A DNA stretch of 64,000 nt from Streptomyces sp. BK239. Lineage in GTDB: Bacteria; Actinomycetota; Actinomycetes; Streptomycetales; Streptomycetaceae. The DNA lies in the NCBI RefSeq assembly GCF_004217285.1, contig NZ_SHKS01000004.1, positions 574,921 through 638,920 on the forward strand, written 5' to 3'. A program made the translations under genes and the position numbers. Shown piece after piece: positions 41,427 to 51,390 of this stretch. How positions within the stretch are numbered: position 1 is the stretch's first letter; every line of letters begins with the position of its first letter. Below the pieces are notes generated by a model. That model was given only the letters and a program-made list of their open reading frames with translations. It did not search any database and had not been told where the DNA came from.

Positions 41427-43466
41427 ATGACACGGCAACGGCCCCGCCTGTACGAGGGCGCTGGACAGGCCATGCTGCGCGCCGCGGTCCACACGACCGA
41501 GCCCGCCATGCCGCCCTGGCCGACGACCACGGCGCCCGTGGAAGAGTGGCGCGCGTGGCTGAGCACGGTGTGGTCCGACACCGACTTCCGCCATACCGTG
41601 TCGCAGGCGAGCCCTCACCTGGCGGACCAAGTGCAGGCCATCATCGACGGCCGCACACCGAAGGTGCGCCGGATGCGCCGGGCGGCTCTGGCCACCTCCC
41701 GCTACGCGATCCGCTACGCCCGCCGCTCTACCCCCTACGGCCTGTTCGCCGGCGTCGCCCCGCTCGGCTTCGACCAGACCACGTCCGTCCGCTTCGGCGA
41801 GGAGCATCAGGCTGTGGCCCGCCCCGATCCGGTCGGGCTCGAGGAGATGCTCAGCGCCTGGGAGAGCGACACCGCCCGCATGGTAGGCGCCGAGGTTTGC
41901 GTCAACACCCTGATCCGACAGCGCGATCAGCACATCCACGTGCCCTCCGAGGGCGACGCCGAGTTCCGCCTCGCCCTCAGCCCCGCACTGCGTCTCGTAC
42001 TCGACCTGGCACGCTCGCCGATCGGGTACCGCCAGTTGTCCGCCAAGCTGGCCGCGGAGTTCCCAGCCGTGAGCGACACGGCGCGCGACCGGCTTCTGGG
42101 TGAACTGCTGCGGGTGCGGCTGCTGCGCTCCTCGCTGCGCGCGCCCGCCACCGTCGCCGACCCCACCGACGTCTTACCGCCCGCGGCGCGCAAGCAGGCA
42201 GCCGGCCTGCGGACCGCGTGCGACCTGCGGCTGGACGCCGACGTGCGGCTGCCCGAGCAGGTGCTGACCGAAGCGGAGACCGCGGCGACCATCCTGGCCC
42301 GCCTGGTCACCCATCCGACCGGGACACCAACCTGGCACCGGTGGATCGAGCAGTTCTCCGAGCGCTACGGCGAGAACACCACGGTGCCGGTGGACGTGGC
42401 CACGGATCACGACCGGGGCGTGGGCTTCCCGGCCGGGTTCGTCACGGCGAGCGAACCGCCCCGGCCCATGTCCCGGCGTGACCGCCTGCTGTTGGAGCTG
42501 GCCGGCACCGCCGCCGCCGAGGGCAGCCGCACCGTCGCGGTGACCGGGGCGATGATCGAGGAACTGGAAGCAGCGGCCGGCGACAAGCCTCACGACCTTG
42601 CGCCCCACCTCGAACTGGCCGCACAGGTCCACGCCACCTCCGTCCCGGCCCTGGACCGGGGCGATTTCCGGCTGCGCGTTCTGACCGTCTCCCGCTCGGC
42701 CGGATCGATGACCGGTCGGTTCTGGCACCTATTCCCCGGCACCGAGGCGGCGTACGCGAACCTGCCCACCGTCGATCCGGAGGCGGAACTCGCGCAGCTC
42801 TCCTTCCACGCCGGACGTGTGCCAGCCGACCTGCTCACCCGCGCGCCCCAGGCCCTGCCCCGGATCGTCAGCGTCGGCGAATTTCGCCGTCCCGAACCGC
42901 ATGTCCTCTTCCCGCGCGACCTTGCGGTCACCGTCGCGGACGGCCGCCCCCAGCTGGTGGAGTCCGCGACGGGCAAGCCACTGGAGCTGCTGGCCCCCAC
43001 CGCCATCAACTTCCTGTGGAACAACTACACCCCGCCGATGGCCCGCTTCCTCGGCGAGATCAGCCGGGCCGTGTCCCCGCAGGTGACCTGGTTCGACTGG
43101 GGCGCCGCCTGGACCCTGCCCTTCACCCCGGCCCTCTCCTACCGGCGCACCATCCTCACCGCCGCCCGGTGGAAGATCCGCAGCCGCATGATGCCTGCCC
43201 GCACCGCCCCACTCCAGCTGTGGGCAGACCAACTCCATGGCTGGCGTGCCCGGTTCGGGGTGCCGGATCGGGTCCTGCTCGCCGAGGACGACCAGCAGCT
43301 CGCCCTCGACCTGACCCGCGACGTCGACCTGGACCTGCTGCGCGCGCACCTGGACGCCAGCCCCTTCGGCATCGCCACCCTGCACGACGCGCCCCCGCCG
43401 GACGCCGACGGGTGGATCGGCGGCCGGGCCCACAGCATCGTCGTCCCCATGGCCAGGCGCTCATGA
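41427..43466 (+). CDS. Lantibiotic dehydratase, glutamylation domain (LanB N-terminal type)
   Basis: The ATG at 41427 has AGGAGA six bases upstream; an in-frame ATG at 41412 lacks this. The 679-residue protein matches the Lant_dehydr_N domain: RSTPYGLFAGVAPLGFDQ near residue 100, the LVLDLARSPIGYRQLSAKL stretch near 195, FPRDLAVTV and NFLWNNYTPPMARFLGEI later. This domain glutamylates Ser/Thr of the precursor using glutamyl-tRNA. The elimination (SpaB_C) domain is absent here and found in the methyltransferase fusion two genes downstream, so the dehydratase is split. The stop overlaps lanC as ATGA. Confidence 0.9.
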   Translation: MTRQRPRLYEGAGQAMLRAAVHTTEPAMPPWPTTTAPVEEWRAWLSTVWSDTDFRHTVSQASPHLADQVQAIIDGRTPKVRRMRRAALATSRYAIRYARRSTPYGLFAGVAPLGFDQTTSVRFGEEHQAVARPDPVGLEEMLSAWESDTARMVGAEVCVNTLIRQRDQHIHVPSEGDAEFRLALSPALRLVLDLARSPIGYRQLSAKLAAEFPAVSDTARDRLLGELLRVRLLRSSLRAPATVADPTDVLPPAARKQAAGLRTACDLRLDADVRLPEQVLTEAETAATILARLVTHPTGTPTWHRWIEQFSERYGENTTVPVDVATDHDRGVGFPAGFVTASEPPRPMSRRDRLLLELAGTAAAEGSRTVAVTGAMIEELEAAAGDKPHDLAPHLELAAQVHATSVPALDRGDFRLRVLTVSRSAGSMTGRFWHLFPGTEAAYANLPTVDPEAELAQLSFHAGRVPADLLTRAPQALPRIVSVGEFRRPEPHVLFPRDLAVTVADGRPQLVESATGKPLELLAPTAINFLWNNYTPPMARFLGEISRAVSPQVTWFDWGAAWTLPFTPALSYRRTILTAARWKIRSRMMPARTAPLQLWADQLHGWRARFGVPDRVLLAEDDQQLALDLTRDVDLDLLRAHLDASPFGIATLHDAPPPDADGWIGGRAHSIVVPMARRS

Positions 43467-44533
43467 CCACGACGACCGTGCCCCGTATGCAGGACCTGTC
43501 CGAGGGCGCCTTGGGGATGGCCCTGCTCGACATCGAGCGCCGTGACCTGTCCACAGCCCGCCGCCACCTGGCCCAGGCCACCGTCCGGGGGGTGAGCACC
43601 GGCAGCAACGCCAGCCTCTTCCACGGCGCACCAGCCTTGGAGTTCGTCCTGGACCGCGCCCGTGGGGCTGGCGACGACGTCCGCGCGGCCGTTGACCGGG
43701 TCGTGGACGCCCGGCTCGCCGCCGCCCACCGCCGCCAGGCGGCCGGCGCGCTGCCCCACCTCGCCGAATGGGACCTCATCCGCGGCCTGACCGGACTCGC
43801 CGCACTGCTGCTGTCCCGCCGCCCGTTCGCGCCCCGGCTGCCCGACGTGCTCGCCTGCCTCGTCACGCTCGCACACCCCGCCCGCGGTGACGGCCGGATG
43901 CTGCCCGGGTGGTGGTCGCCGGTCGGCCCGGACGGGAAGGAGATGGTCGGCGGGCACGGCAACAACGGCATGGCCCACGGCATCGCGGGGCCCCTGGCCG
44001 TGCTCTCCCTCGCCCTGCGCGCCGGAGTCAGCGTCCCCGGTCAGGAGGAAGCCGTCGGCACGTTCGCGACCTGGCTGGACCGTCACGGCATCCACTACTG
44101 GTCCACCGCAGCACACCTGGACGCCGAGCAGCCACCCGAGGCGGAACCGGCCCGCCAATCCTGGTGCTACGGCCAGCCCGGCATCGCCCGCGCACAGCAA
44201 CTCGCCGCGCTCGCCCTCAGCGACACCGCCCGGCGCCAAGCGGCCGAGGACACCGTCGAGACCATCCTGACTGACCCGGCGCGACTCGCCCGCATCACCG
44301 ACTCGACCCTCTGCCACGGCTGGGCCGGGCTGCTGATGCTCACCCGCGCGGTCGCCGCCGACAGCCCCGCACCCGCCCGCTTCACCCCGATCATCCAGGA
44401 CCTGCGCCAACGGCTGGCCGCCGATTGGGAGCACCTGCCTAAACCCGGATTCATGGAAGGTCGCGCCGGAGCCCAACTCGCCCTGCACACCACCGACACC
44501 ACCGGCTGGACCCGCGCCCTTCTGCTCACCTGA
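43463..44533 (+). CDS. LanC-like lanthionine cyclase
   Basis: A 356-residue protein starting MTTTTVPRMQDLSEGALGMA. Zn ligands are visible: Cys235 in SWCYGQPG and Cys284-His285 in LCHGWAG. The catalytic His lies in the GMAHGIAG motif near residue 172. The enzyme adds Cys thiols to dehydroalanine or dehydrobutyrine to make thioether rings. It is coupled to the dehydratase gene by ATGA. Confidence 0.92.
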   Translation: MTTTTVPRMQDLSEGALGMALLDIERRDLSTARRHLAQATVRGVSTGSNASLFHGAPALEFVLDRARGAGDDVRAAVDRVVDARLAAAHRRQAAGALPHLAEWDLIRGLTGLAALLLSRRPFAPRLPDVLACLVTLAHPARGDGRMLPGWWSPVGPDGKEMVGGHGNNGMAHGIAGPLAVLSLALRAGVSVPGQEEAVGTFATWLDRHGIHYWSTAAHLDAEQPPEAEPARQSWCYGQPGIARAQQLAALALSDTARRQAAEDTVETILTDPARLARITDSTLCHGWAGLLMLTRAVAADSPAPARFTPIIQDLRQRLAADWEHLPKPGFMEGRAGAQLALHTTDTTGWTRALLLT

Positions 44534-44569
44534 TCCTCTCCCCGCCACCTCGCAAGGAGTTTTCTGCCC

Positions 44570-46615
44570 ATGGCCTTCGACGACGAGAACCTGCCGATCC
44601 CCCCGGACACGTCCTGGTGGCACGCCTCCGTGGCCTTCCCCGACCTGCACTCGGACGCCGCCCAGGCCCTGGCGACCACGCTGGCCGGGCGCCGCTTCCA
44701 CTTCTTACGCAAGGACGCCGGCGTGCGCCTGCGCACCGAACAGCCCCTCCCCGACCTGCTGGACCAGCTCGTCGCCGACCGGGTGATCACCGGCTGGACA
44801 GGCGGGATCTACGAGCCGGAGACCCATGCCTTCGGCGGCCCTGAAGGTATGGAGGTCGCGCACGACGTGTTCTGCGCCGACAGCCCGGCCGCGCTCGCCG
44901 AGACCGGCACCGCCGGCGCCCGCGAGCGCAGCGTGATGTTGCTGTCCGCCATGATCCGCGAGGCCGGGCTGGACCCGTTCGAAGCCGGAGACGTGTACGC
45001 GCGGTGGGCCGCCCTGCGGCCCCCTGTCACCCCGCCCCAGGGGCCCGCGCTGGAGCAAGCCGTATCCGCGATGCGGCGGCTGATGAACGCGGACGCCGCC
45101 CTGCGCCCGGGGCCGGAGGCGGGCTGGGTCGAGCGCGTCGCCACGTTCGAGGACGCCGGCCGACGCCTGCGCCGACTCGCCGCCGACGGCCGACTGATAC
45201 GCGGGCTTCGGGGCGTCATCGCCCATCACGCGATCTTCGCGTTCAACCGCGCGGACGTGCCTGCTGGCGTGCAGGCCGCCACCGCGTGGCTCGGCCGTCA
45301 CGTCGCCTTCTCCACCGGAGAAGGAGCTGACGTGTCTACCTGCAAATCCGCCTCCGCGGACCCTAGCCTCCCTCGGATGGAGACCACCGTGACACCCGTA
45401 ACCGACCCCAAGCAGCTGCGCGAAGCCCTCGTCCAGCGGCTCGTCGACAGCGGCCACCTGAGCAGCCAGGCGGCCATCGACGCCTTCCGCAGCACCGACC
45501 GGCACGCCTTCCTGCCCGGCGTCGACCTGGAGAGCGCGTACAAGGAGGACGCGGTCCCGATCAAGCACGACGAACACGGGGAGATGATCTCCTGCATCTC
45601 CGCGCCGTCCATCGTCGCCACCCAGCTCGAACAGCTCGACGCCCAGCCCGGTCACAAGGTCCTGGAAGCCGGAGCCGCCACCGGCTACAACGCCGCCCTC
45701 CTCGGCAAGATCGTCTCCCCCGGCGGGCAGGTGTGGACCCTCGACGTCGACCAGGACCTCGTCGCCGGCGCGAGCAAGCACCTCGCCAAAGCCGGTGTCG
45801 ACAACGCCACCGCGGTGATGGCTGACGGCGCGGCCGGGCTGCCCGAGCACGCCCCTTACGACCGGATCATCTTCACCGTCGGCGCCGGCGACGTCCCCGT
45901 GAAGATCCTTGACCAGCTCGCCCCCGGCGGGCGCCTGGTCCTGCCGATGCGCATCCGCGGCAGCATCTCCCGCTCCTTCGCCTTCGAACGCGACGGCGAC
46001 ACGTGGAAGACCGTCTCCTGCGAGATGGCCACCTTCATCCCGCTGCGCAAAGGCGTCTGCGACGACGTGTACACCCTCGTGCCGATGGCCGGCGAGGGCA
46101 ACGTGCGCCTGGAGACGTTCAGCGAGCAGGACGTCGACCGCGAGGCCCTGCGCTCCGTCCTCGACGAGCAGCAGACCAAGATCTACACCGGGGTGAAGTT
46201 CCGGCAGGGCTCGGCGTGGGAGTGGCTGTACCTGTACCTGGCCTGCGTGCTGCCCAACGGCCTGTCCCGGCTGCCGGGGCAGCGCCCCGGGTTCACCCCA
46301 CACTTCGGGTGGGGTTCCATGGCCGCCCTCGACGGCGGGTCGCTGGCGTACCTGACCATCCGGGAGGGCGAGGACGAGCAGGGCCGGTACTGGGAGGTCG
46401 GTGTGATCGGCCACGGCGAGGGTCGCGCCGACATCGCCGAGCGCGTCGTGAGCGAGATCCGCGCCTGGGACGCGACCGGCGGCAACGACGCCCCCGAACC
46501 GGGCTTCCGGATGGCCGTCGCCGACTCGCGTGACCGGCTGACGGCGGACGACCCGCGCTTCGTCGTCGACAAGCCCTACAGCCGACTGGTCGTCGACTGG
46601 GCGCGCAAGGGCTGA
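44570..46615 (+). CDS. LanB elimination domain fused to FxLD-type PIMT methyltransferase
   Basis: A 681-residue fusion. Residues 1 to about 250 match the thiopeptide-type/SpaB_C elimination domain (DTSWWHASVAFPDLHSDAAQ, RKDAGVRLRTEQPLPDLL, FAFNRADVPAGVQAATAWLG), which removes glutamate from glutamylated Ser/Thr. Residues from about 275 on are a protein-L-isoaspartate O-methyltransferase-like domain, with SAM motif I VLEAGAATGYNAALLGK near 364 and LDVDQDLVAGA after it, plus a C-terminal extension typical of the FxLD-system methyltransferase. PIMT homologues in lanthipeptide loci methylate a core Asp and lead to isoaspartate. The fusion ties dehydration to Asp modification. Confidence 0.88.
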   Translation: MAFDDENLPIPPDTSWWHASVAFPDLHSDAAQALATTLAGRRFHFLRKDAGVRLRTEQPLPDLLDQLVADRVITGWTGGIYEPETHAFGGPEGMEVAHDVFCADSPAALAETGTAGARERSVMLLSAMIREAGLDPFEAGDVYARWAALRPPVTPPQGPALEQAVSAMRRLMNADAALRPGPEAGWVERVATFEDAGRRLRRLAADGRLIRGLRGVIAHHAIFAFNRADVPAGVQAATAWLGRHVAFSTGEGADVSTCKSASADPSLPRMETTVTPVTDPKQLREALVQRLVDSGHLSSQAAIDAFRSTDRHAFLPGVDLESAYKEDAVPIKHDEHGEMISCISAPSIVATQLEQLDAQPGHKVLEAGAATGYNAALLGKIVSPGGQVWTLDVDQDLVAGASKHLAKAGVDNATAVMADGAAGLPEHAPYDRIIFTVGAGDVPVKILDQLAPGGRLVLPMRIRGSISRSFAFERDGDTWKTVSCEMATFIPLRKGVCDDVYTLVPMAGEGNVRLETFSEQDVDREALRSVLDEQQTKIYTGVKFRQGSAWEWLYLYLACVLPNGLSRLPGQRPGFTPHFGWGSMAALDGGSLAYLTIREGEDEQGRYWEVGVIGHGEGRADIAERVVSEIRAWDATGGNDAPEPGFRMAVADSRDRLTADDPRFVVDKPYSRLVVDWARKG

Positions 46616-46619
46616 GCCG

Positions 46620-47732
46620 ATGATCCCTGCGATGGCCAGCCGCATTCCCCTGGTCCGCCGCACCAAGGCGCCCGCGCTCCCCTTGGAGGAGCGCATCAAC
46701 CACCTCAGCGGGCTGACCGTCGCGCCCGCAGGTGCGAGCCACCACGACCTGGTGGCCCGCGCCTGCGGGGTCCTCAACTACGCCGCGCTCATCGCCTCCG
46801 ACGTCGGCCTGCCCGATCTGGCCGAGGATCTGTGCTGGCGCCAGCACCAGGTCTTCGCCAACGCCGGACGCCTCAGCGGACGGATCGCCGTCATGTCGCT
46901 GATGCCGCTCGTCAACCTCTCCCGGCTGCAGACTCGCGCCGGCCAAGGGGAAGCCGCCTACGACCTGCTGGTCCGTCTCAGCCACGTCGCGCGGCATCGG
47001 GAGAAGACCGAGATCGACGGCCGCACCGTCGACCTCTCGGCCCTGACTGGCACGGACGAGGACCACCGCACGGTGTGCCAGGAGCTGTACGTCACCCTGC
47101 TCGTGGACGGCGCCCGCGCCCTCGCCCAGATCGGGCGATGGACGGAGGCCGCCGACGCCATGGCCCAGCACCGCGGCATCGGCAACCGACTCCTCGACGG
47201 CCGCCAGATCAAGATCATGGCCCTGATGGAGCAGTGCCTGGACCAGCAGGCCCGCGACCTGATCGACGCCACCCAGCCCGCCGAGCCCTGGGAGGAAGCC
47301 GTCGCCCTCCTCCTGCACGCCCACTGTCAGCCCGCAGACGCCCCCGTACCCGAAGCTGACCTCGACCGCACCCTTGATGAAGCCGTCCAGCTCCTTGCCC
47401 ACCCCGAACCGCCGACCGCCGCCTTCCAGACCCGGACGGGCCTGTCGGCCCTGGAACTGGACCGAGCCGGCCGCCATGCCGCCCGGATACTCGACGCCCT
47501 CGTCAGCGTCGCCCGACTCGACGCCTACGCAGCACGCGACGCTCTGCACCACCCCGTCGCCGCGTCAGCCCTGGACGACCAGGCGACAGTCGCGCTGACC
47601 GCGGTGATCGCCGCGGCCGGACTGGGAGCCGGCGCCCTGTCCGCCCACGACCACGAGGCCCTGACGGGCGCGGTCGGCCACGCCGAGAGGGAGTTGGAAA
47701 GGCTGCTGCAGGCCGATCCGGATCCCGGTTAG
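46620..47732 (+). CDS. Helical-repeat protein of unknown function
   Basis: A 370-residue, mostly alpha-helical protein with TPR-like spacing (LVARACGVLNYAALIASDVG, LAEDLCWRQHQVFANAGRLS, DGARALAQIGRWTEAADAM, AVALLLHAHCQ). It begins five bases after the methyltransferase stop, so it is cotranscribed. Similar proteins sit beside Streptomyces RiPP, Nudix and regulatory genes, but I know of no activity. A second start at 46632 (MASRIPLVRR) is possible. Confidence 0.65.
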   Translation: MIPAMASRIPLVRRTKAPALPLEERINHLSGLTVAPAGASHHDLVARACGVLNYAALIASDVGLPDLAEDLCWRQHQVFANAGRLSGRIAVMSLMPLVNLSRLQTRAGQGEAAYDLLVRLSHVARHREKTEIDGRTVDLSALTGTDEDHRTVCQELYVTLLVDGARALAQIGRWTEAADAMAQHRGIGNRLLDGRQIKIMALMEQCLDQQARDLIDATQPAEPWEEAVALLLHAHCQPADAPVPEADLDRTLDEAVQLLAHPEPPTAAFQTRTGLSALELDRAGRHAARILDALVSVARLDAYAARDALHHPVAASALDDQATVALTAVIAAAGLGAGALSAHDHEALTGAVGHAERELERLLQADPDPG

Positions 47733-47967
47733 GAGGGGCCGACCCGTGGCGCCCGGCCGTACATCCCCACGCGGTTTGGCGGTGTCGGCGTTTCGGCCAT
47801 TTCCCGCTCGCAGCCGCTCCAAGCCAGACCAGGGATCGGGCGCCTGCGGGGTCCGCGGACGCAGGGAATAGCGGGCTTCCCAGCACGACCGAATGACGTG
47901 TGTTCGATATCGCAGTCGTGTCGTTAGACCTCACGACTCTGCCGCAGCGACCGTCCTAGGGGGAACG

Positions 47968-49908
47968 ATGACCTCGGCCATTACGCAGGACCAGCCGCCG
48001 CAACCACCCAAGGGGACCGCGCCGGACGACGAACTGCAGGAAGCTGATGTTCGAGAAGAGGAATACCTCTACCGCGACGAGTCGAGGCTCCAGGCCGGCT
48101 CCCTGCTGACCTCCCGCACCATGGCACGGCGGCTGCCCTCGCTCGTGCGGCGCTCGGTGCAGATGGCCTGGCGCGTGGACCGCGGCGCGACCATCGGCCT
48201 GCTGGTGTGCCAGATCGGGACCGGCGTCCTCGCGGCCCTGGGCCTCCTGGCCGTCACGGGCACGATCACCGCGCTGATCTCCTCGGGCGACATCACCGAG
48301 CGGCTATGGGACGCCGCCCCGCAGCTGGCTGTGATCGCCTGCGCCACCGGTCTGCGCGCACTGTTGGGCATCGCCGTCGTCTGGCTGACCGGCCGTCTAC
48401 GCCCGGTGCTCGGCCGGGCCGCGGAGCTGACGATGATCGAGGCCGCGCTCGGCGCGGAACTGGCCGCCAACAACAAGCCCGGCTACAACGACGCCTACGA
48501 CATCGCCGACCGCGGCGCCCAGGTCACCCCCGACCTCGTCGAAGAAGCGCAGGACGTCCTCGCGGCGACCGCCACGCTCACGGCCGGTGCCACCGTCCTG
48601 ACCGTCCTGCACCCGCTGCTCCTTCCCCTTCTCTTTCTCGCGTGCCTGCCGCAAGCTGCCGCCTACATCCGCTCCGCACGCGTGCTTTACCTCGCCGCGC
48701 TGGAGACCTCCGGGCGGCGCCGGATGCTGGGCAAACTGCGCTGGCACATGGCCTACATGGAATCAAGCGAGGAGATGCGCGCCTGCCTGGCCGGTCCCTT
48801 CCTGATCGGCCGCTATCGGAAGCTGGCCGCCTCGGTCAACGCGGCCGAACGCAAGGCCGCAAACACTGGTGCCTGGATGGGACTGGCCGGAGCCGTGGCT
48901 GGCGGGATCGCCTCGACCGCGGTGTGGGCGGCGCTGCTGTGGCTCCTGGCCTCCGGTCGGACGAGCCTGGCGGCTGGCGGCGGCGCCGTCTTCGCTCTCC
49001 AGACCGCCACCGGCTCGGTGCGCGGCATCATCAACGGCGGGGCCCGCCTGGTGCGCACCGGCTGGTACGTGCAGGACTGGCAGAACTTCCTCGACAACGC
49101 CCACGGCCAAGCCATGACCGACTCACGCGGCACCGCGCCCGTGACCGCGGCCCCGGAGCGTTTCGAGGTCCGCGACGTCACCTACCGCTATGACGGCGCC
49201 CCGAAGGACAGCCTGAGCAACGTCTCCCTGCACGTGCGGCGCGGGGAGATCGTGGCGCTGGTCGGGGAGAACGGCTCCGGCAAGACGACCCTCTCGCGTT
49301 TGCTGTGCGGGCTGCTTCTGCCCACCGAGGGAAACGTGGCCTGGGACCACGCCTCCACTGCGGACCTGGACCCGTGGGGGTCGTGGGAGCACGTCGCGCT
49401 GGTGCCGCAGAAGTTCACCTACCTGCCGCTGACGATGCGCGACAACATCACCTTCGGGCAGGGCGACACCAGTGACGCGGCCCTGCTCGCCGCCTGCGAG
49501 GCTTCCGGTGCCTCGGAGATGTTGCCGGGCCTGCGCTCCGGCCTGAACACCCTCCTGACCAGCGAGTGGTTCGGCGGGCAGCAGCTCTCCGGCGGGCAAT
49601 GGCAGCGTCTGGTCCTCACCCGCGCGTTCCACCGGCAGGCGGCGCTACTGGTGATGGACGAGCCCACGGCCGCCCTCGACGCCCGGGCCGAGCACCGGAT
49701 CTTCGCCGGTCTGCGCGAACTGGCCAAGGACCGCGCCATCCTGCTGATCACGCACCGGCTAACCAACGTGGCCGTCGCCGACCGGATCGTGGTCCTGGAC
49801 GAAGGACGGATCGTCCAGAAGGGCACCTACGCCCAGCTCACCCAGGAGCCAGGTCTCTTCCGGACCCTGTGGGAGCTGCAGCGCCGGATGAGCGGCGACA
49901 CCCCCTGA
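47968..49908 (+). CDS. ABC transporter, fused permease and ATPase
   Basis: A 646-residue half-transporter from the ATG at 47968 (GGGGGAA upstream). An acidic N-terminal tail of about 60 residues is followed by membrane helices to about residue 390. The nucleotide-binding domain has Walker A GENGSGKTT near 431, the signature LSGGQ, Walker B LLVMDEP and the H-loop ITHRL. There is no C39 peptidase domain, so it should export a peptide whose leader is removed elsewhere. Spacing of 235 bases upstream suggests its own promoter. It is the likely lanthipeptide exporter. Confidence 0.87.
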   Translation: MTSAITQDQPPQPPKGTAPDDELQEADVREEEYLYRDESRLQAGSLLTSRTMARRLPSLVRRSVQMAWRVDRGATIGLLVCQIGTGVLAALGLLAVTGTITALISSGDITERLWDAAPQLAVIACATGLRALLGIAVVWLTGRLRPVLGRAAELTMIEAALGAELAANNKPGYNDAYDIADRGAQVTPDLVEEAQDVLAATATLTAGATVLTVLHPLLLPLLFLACLPQAAAYIRSARVLYLAALETSGRRRMLGKLRWHMAYMESSEEMRACLAGPFLIGRYRKLAASVNAAERKAANTGAWMGLAGAVAGGIASTAVWAALLWLLASGRTSLAAGGGAVFALQTATGSVRGIINGGARLVRTGWYVQDWQNFLDNAHGQAMTDSRGTAPVTAAPERFEVRDVTYRYDGAPKDSLSNVSLHVRRGEIVALVGENGSGKTTLSRLLCGLLLPTEGNVAWDHASTADLDPWGSWEHVALVPQKFTYLPLTMRDNITFGQGDTSDAALLAACEASGASEMLPGLRSGLNTLLTSEWFGGQQLSGGQWQRLVLTRAFHRQAALLVMDEPTAALDARAEHRIFAGLRELAKDRAILLITHRLTNVAVADRIVVLDEGRIVQKGTYAQLTQEPGLFRTLWELQRRMSGDTP

Positions 49909-50018
49909 TCACCCAGCCGAGCGAGGCCACCGTTCCGCCAGGCAGAGACGCAGGACCGCTCCCGATGCTCCCCTCGCTCCACGTCCGAACCCGCCCAACT
50001 AGCCCCGGAAGGAATACC

Positions 50019-51314
50019 GTGACGACTCCACCGGCTACCGAAGTCAGCGACGTGAGCGAGCTTCGCCAACAGCTCGTCGAGCAACTCCGCGCCGACAACC
50101 ACATCCGCACCGCCGCTGTCGAGCGCGCCTTCCGCACCGTGCCCCGGCACGTCTTCGCTCCCGACGCCGCGTTGGAAGCGGCGTACGCCAACGACATCGT
50201 CCCCACCCGCCACGCGCCCGACGGCCGGGTGATCAGCTCCGTTTCCGCGCCGTGGCTACAGGCCGACATGCTCGAAGCCGCTCGCATGCGGCCTGGCCAC
50301 CGTGTCCTGGAGATCGGCTCCGGCGGCTACAACGCCGCCCTCATGGCCGAACTCGTCGGCCCGGCCGGGCACGTCACCACCCTCGACATCGACCCTGCCG
50401 TCACCGAAAGGGCCACCCGCTTCCTCACCAAGGCCGGGTACGGCCGCGTCCGCGTCGTCACTGCGGACGCCGAGCACCTGCCCACCAGTGTCGTTCCGGA
50501 CGGCGGATTCGACGCCATCGTGGTCACCGTCGACACCTGGGACCTGCCCTGGATCCGCGCCCTGGCCGAGGGCGGCCGTCTCGTCGCACCGCTGCGTCTG
50601 CACGGCTACCACTGGGCCATCGGCTTCAGCGAGGTCAAGGGGGCACTGCACAGCGACGAGCCGCTCATCGTCTGCGGCTTCGTCGCCATGCAGGGCGACT
50701 GCGCCTGGGAGACGAACCGTCGCACCGTCCCCGGCACCGGCGTCCACTTGTCCTGGGAAGACGGCACGCCGCTGCCCGTCGGCCAACTCGCCCCAGCCCT
50801 CACCCGCGAGCCGACCGTCACCCGCACCCACGTCACCGTCGGCGGTCAGGAGCCCTTCGATGCTTTGACCCTCTACCTCGCCGGCGCCCTGCCCGGCTTC
50901 TGCCGCCTAGAGGTCGACCCCGACGGCGACAACGGAGTCCTGAACCCGCCGCCCCAGCATTGGCCCGGCGCCGCCATCGTCCGCGGGGCCTCCCTCGCCC
51001 GGCTGGCCACCGAACGCATCAGTGACGGAGACGACGGCAAGGGCCTGTACGAGTTCGTCGTCCACGGTTATGGCGACCAAGGACGCCTCGCCGCGCAGGA
51101 GATGGCCGAGCAGGTCGAGCACTGGCAGCGCAACCACCGCGGCGCCCGCTGCCCCGTCATCACCGCCCGCCCGGCAGCCGGCTGCGCTCCGGCGGGCACG
51201 GACCACGAACCGCACGTGTTCGCCAAGAAGCACACCCGTATCACCGTGGACTGGCCGATCGTGCCCGGCAGCGCTGCCCTGCTCACCGACCCCGGGAGCT
51301 GCGACGCCGGATGA
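50019..51314 (+). CDS. Second FxLD-type PIMT methyltransferase, stand-alone
   Basis: A 431-residue protein from a GTG at 50019, after GGAAGGA. It is a PIMT-like domain without the LanB part: AFRTVPRHVFAPDAALEAAY near residue 38, SAM motif I VLEIGSGGYNAAL near 97, and LDIDPAVTERATRFL. The long C-terminus ends in TRITVDWPI, parallel to SRLVVDWARK in the fused enzyme, so the two are paralogues. Having both in one locus is unusual; they may modify different Asp residues, or one may be a relic. Confidence 0.87.
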   Translation: MTTPPATEVSDVSELRQQLVEQLRADNHIRTAAVERAFRTVPRHVFAPDAALEAAYANDIVPTRHAPDGRVISSVSAPWLQADMLEAARMRPGHRVLEIGSGGYNAALMAELVGPAGHVTTLDIDPAVTERATRFLTKAGYGRVRVVTADAEHLPTSVVPDGGFDAIVVTVDTWDLPWIRALAEGGRLVAPLRLHGYHWAIGFSEVKGALHSDEPLIVCGFVAMQGDCAWETNRRTVPGTGVHLSWEDGTPLPVGQLAPALTREPTVTRTHVTVGGQEPFDALTLYLAGALPGFCRLEVDPDGDNGVLNPPPQHWPGAAIVRGASLARLATERISDGDDGKGLYEFVVHGYGDQGRLAAQEMAEQVEHWQRNHRGARCPVITARPAAGCAPAGTDHEPHVFAKKHTRITVDWPIVPGSAALLTDPGSCDAG

Positions 51315-51390
51315 ACGGCGGTGGCTCCTGATCAGCACTGGCCGGTCCGCGCTGCGCACTCGCCCGTCCACCGACGCGAAAGGCAACTAC

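Noticed and set aside
44705..46777. 690-residue reverse frame opposite the LanB/PIMT fusion
   Set aside because: The composition is Gly/Val/Asp-rich antisense shadow with no domains, while the forward strand encodes a clear enzyme.
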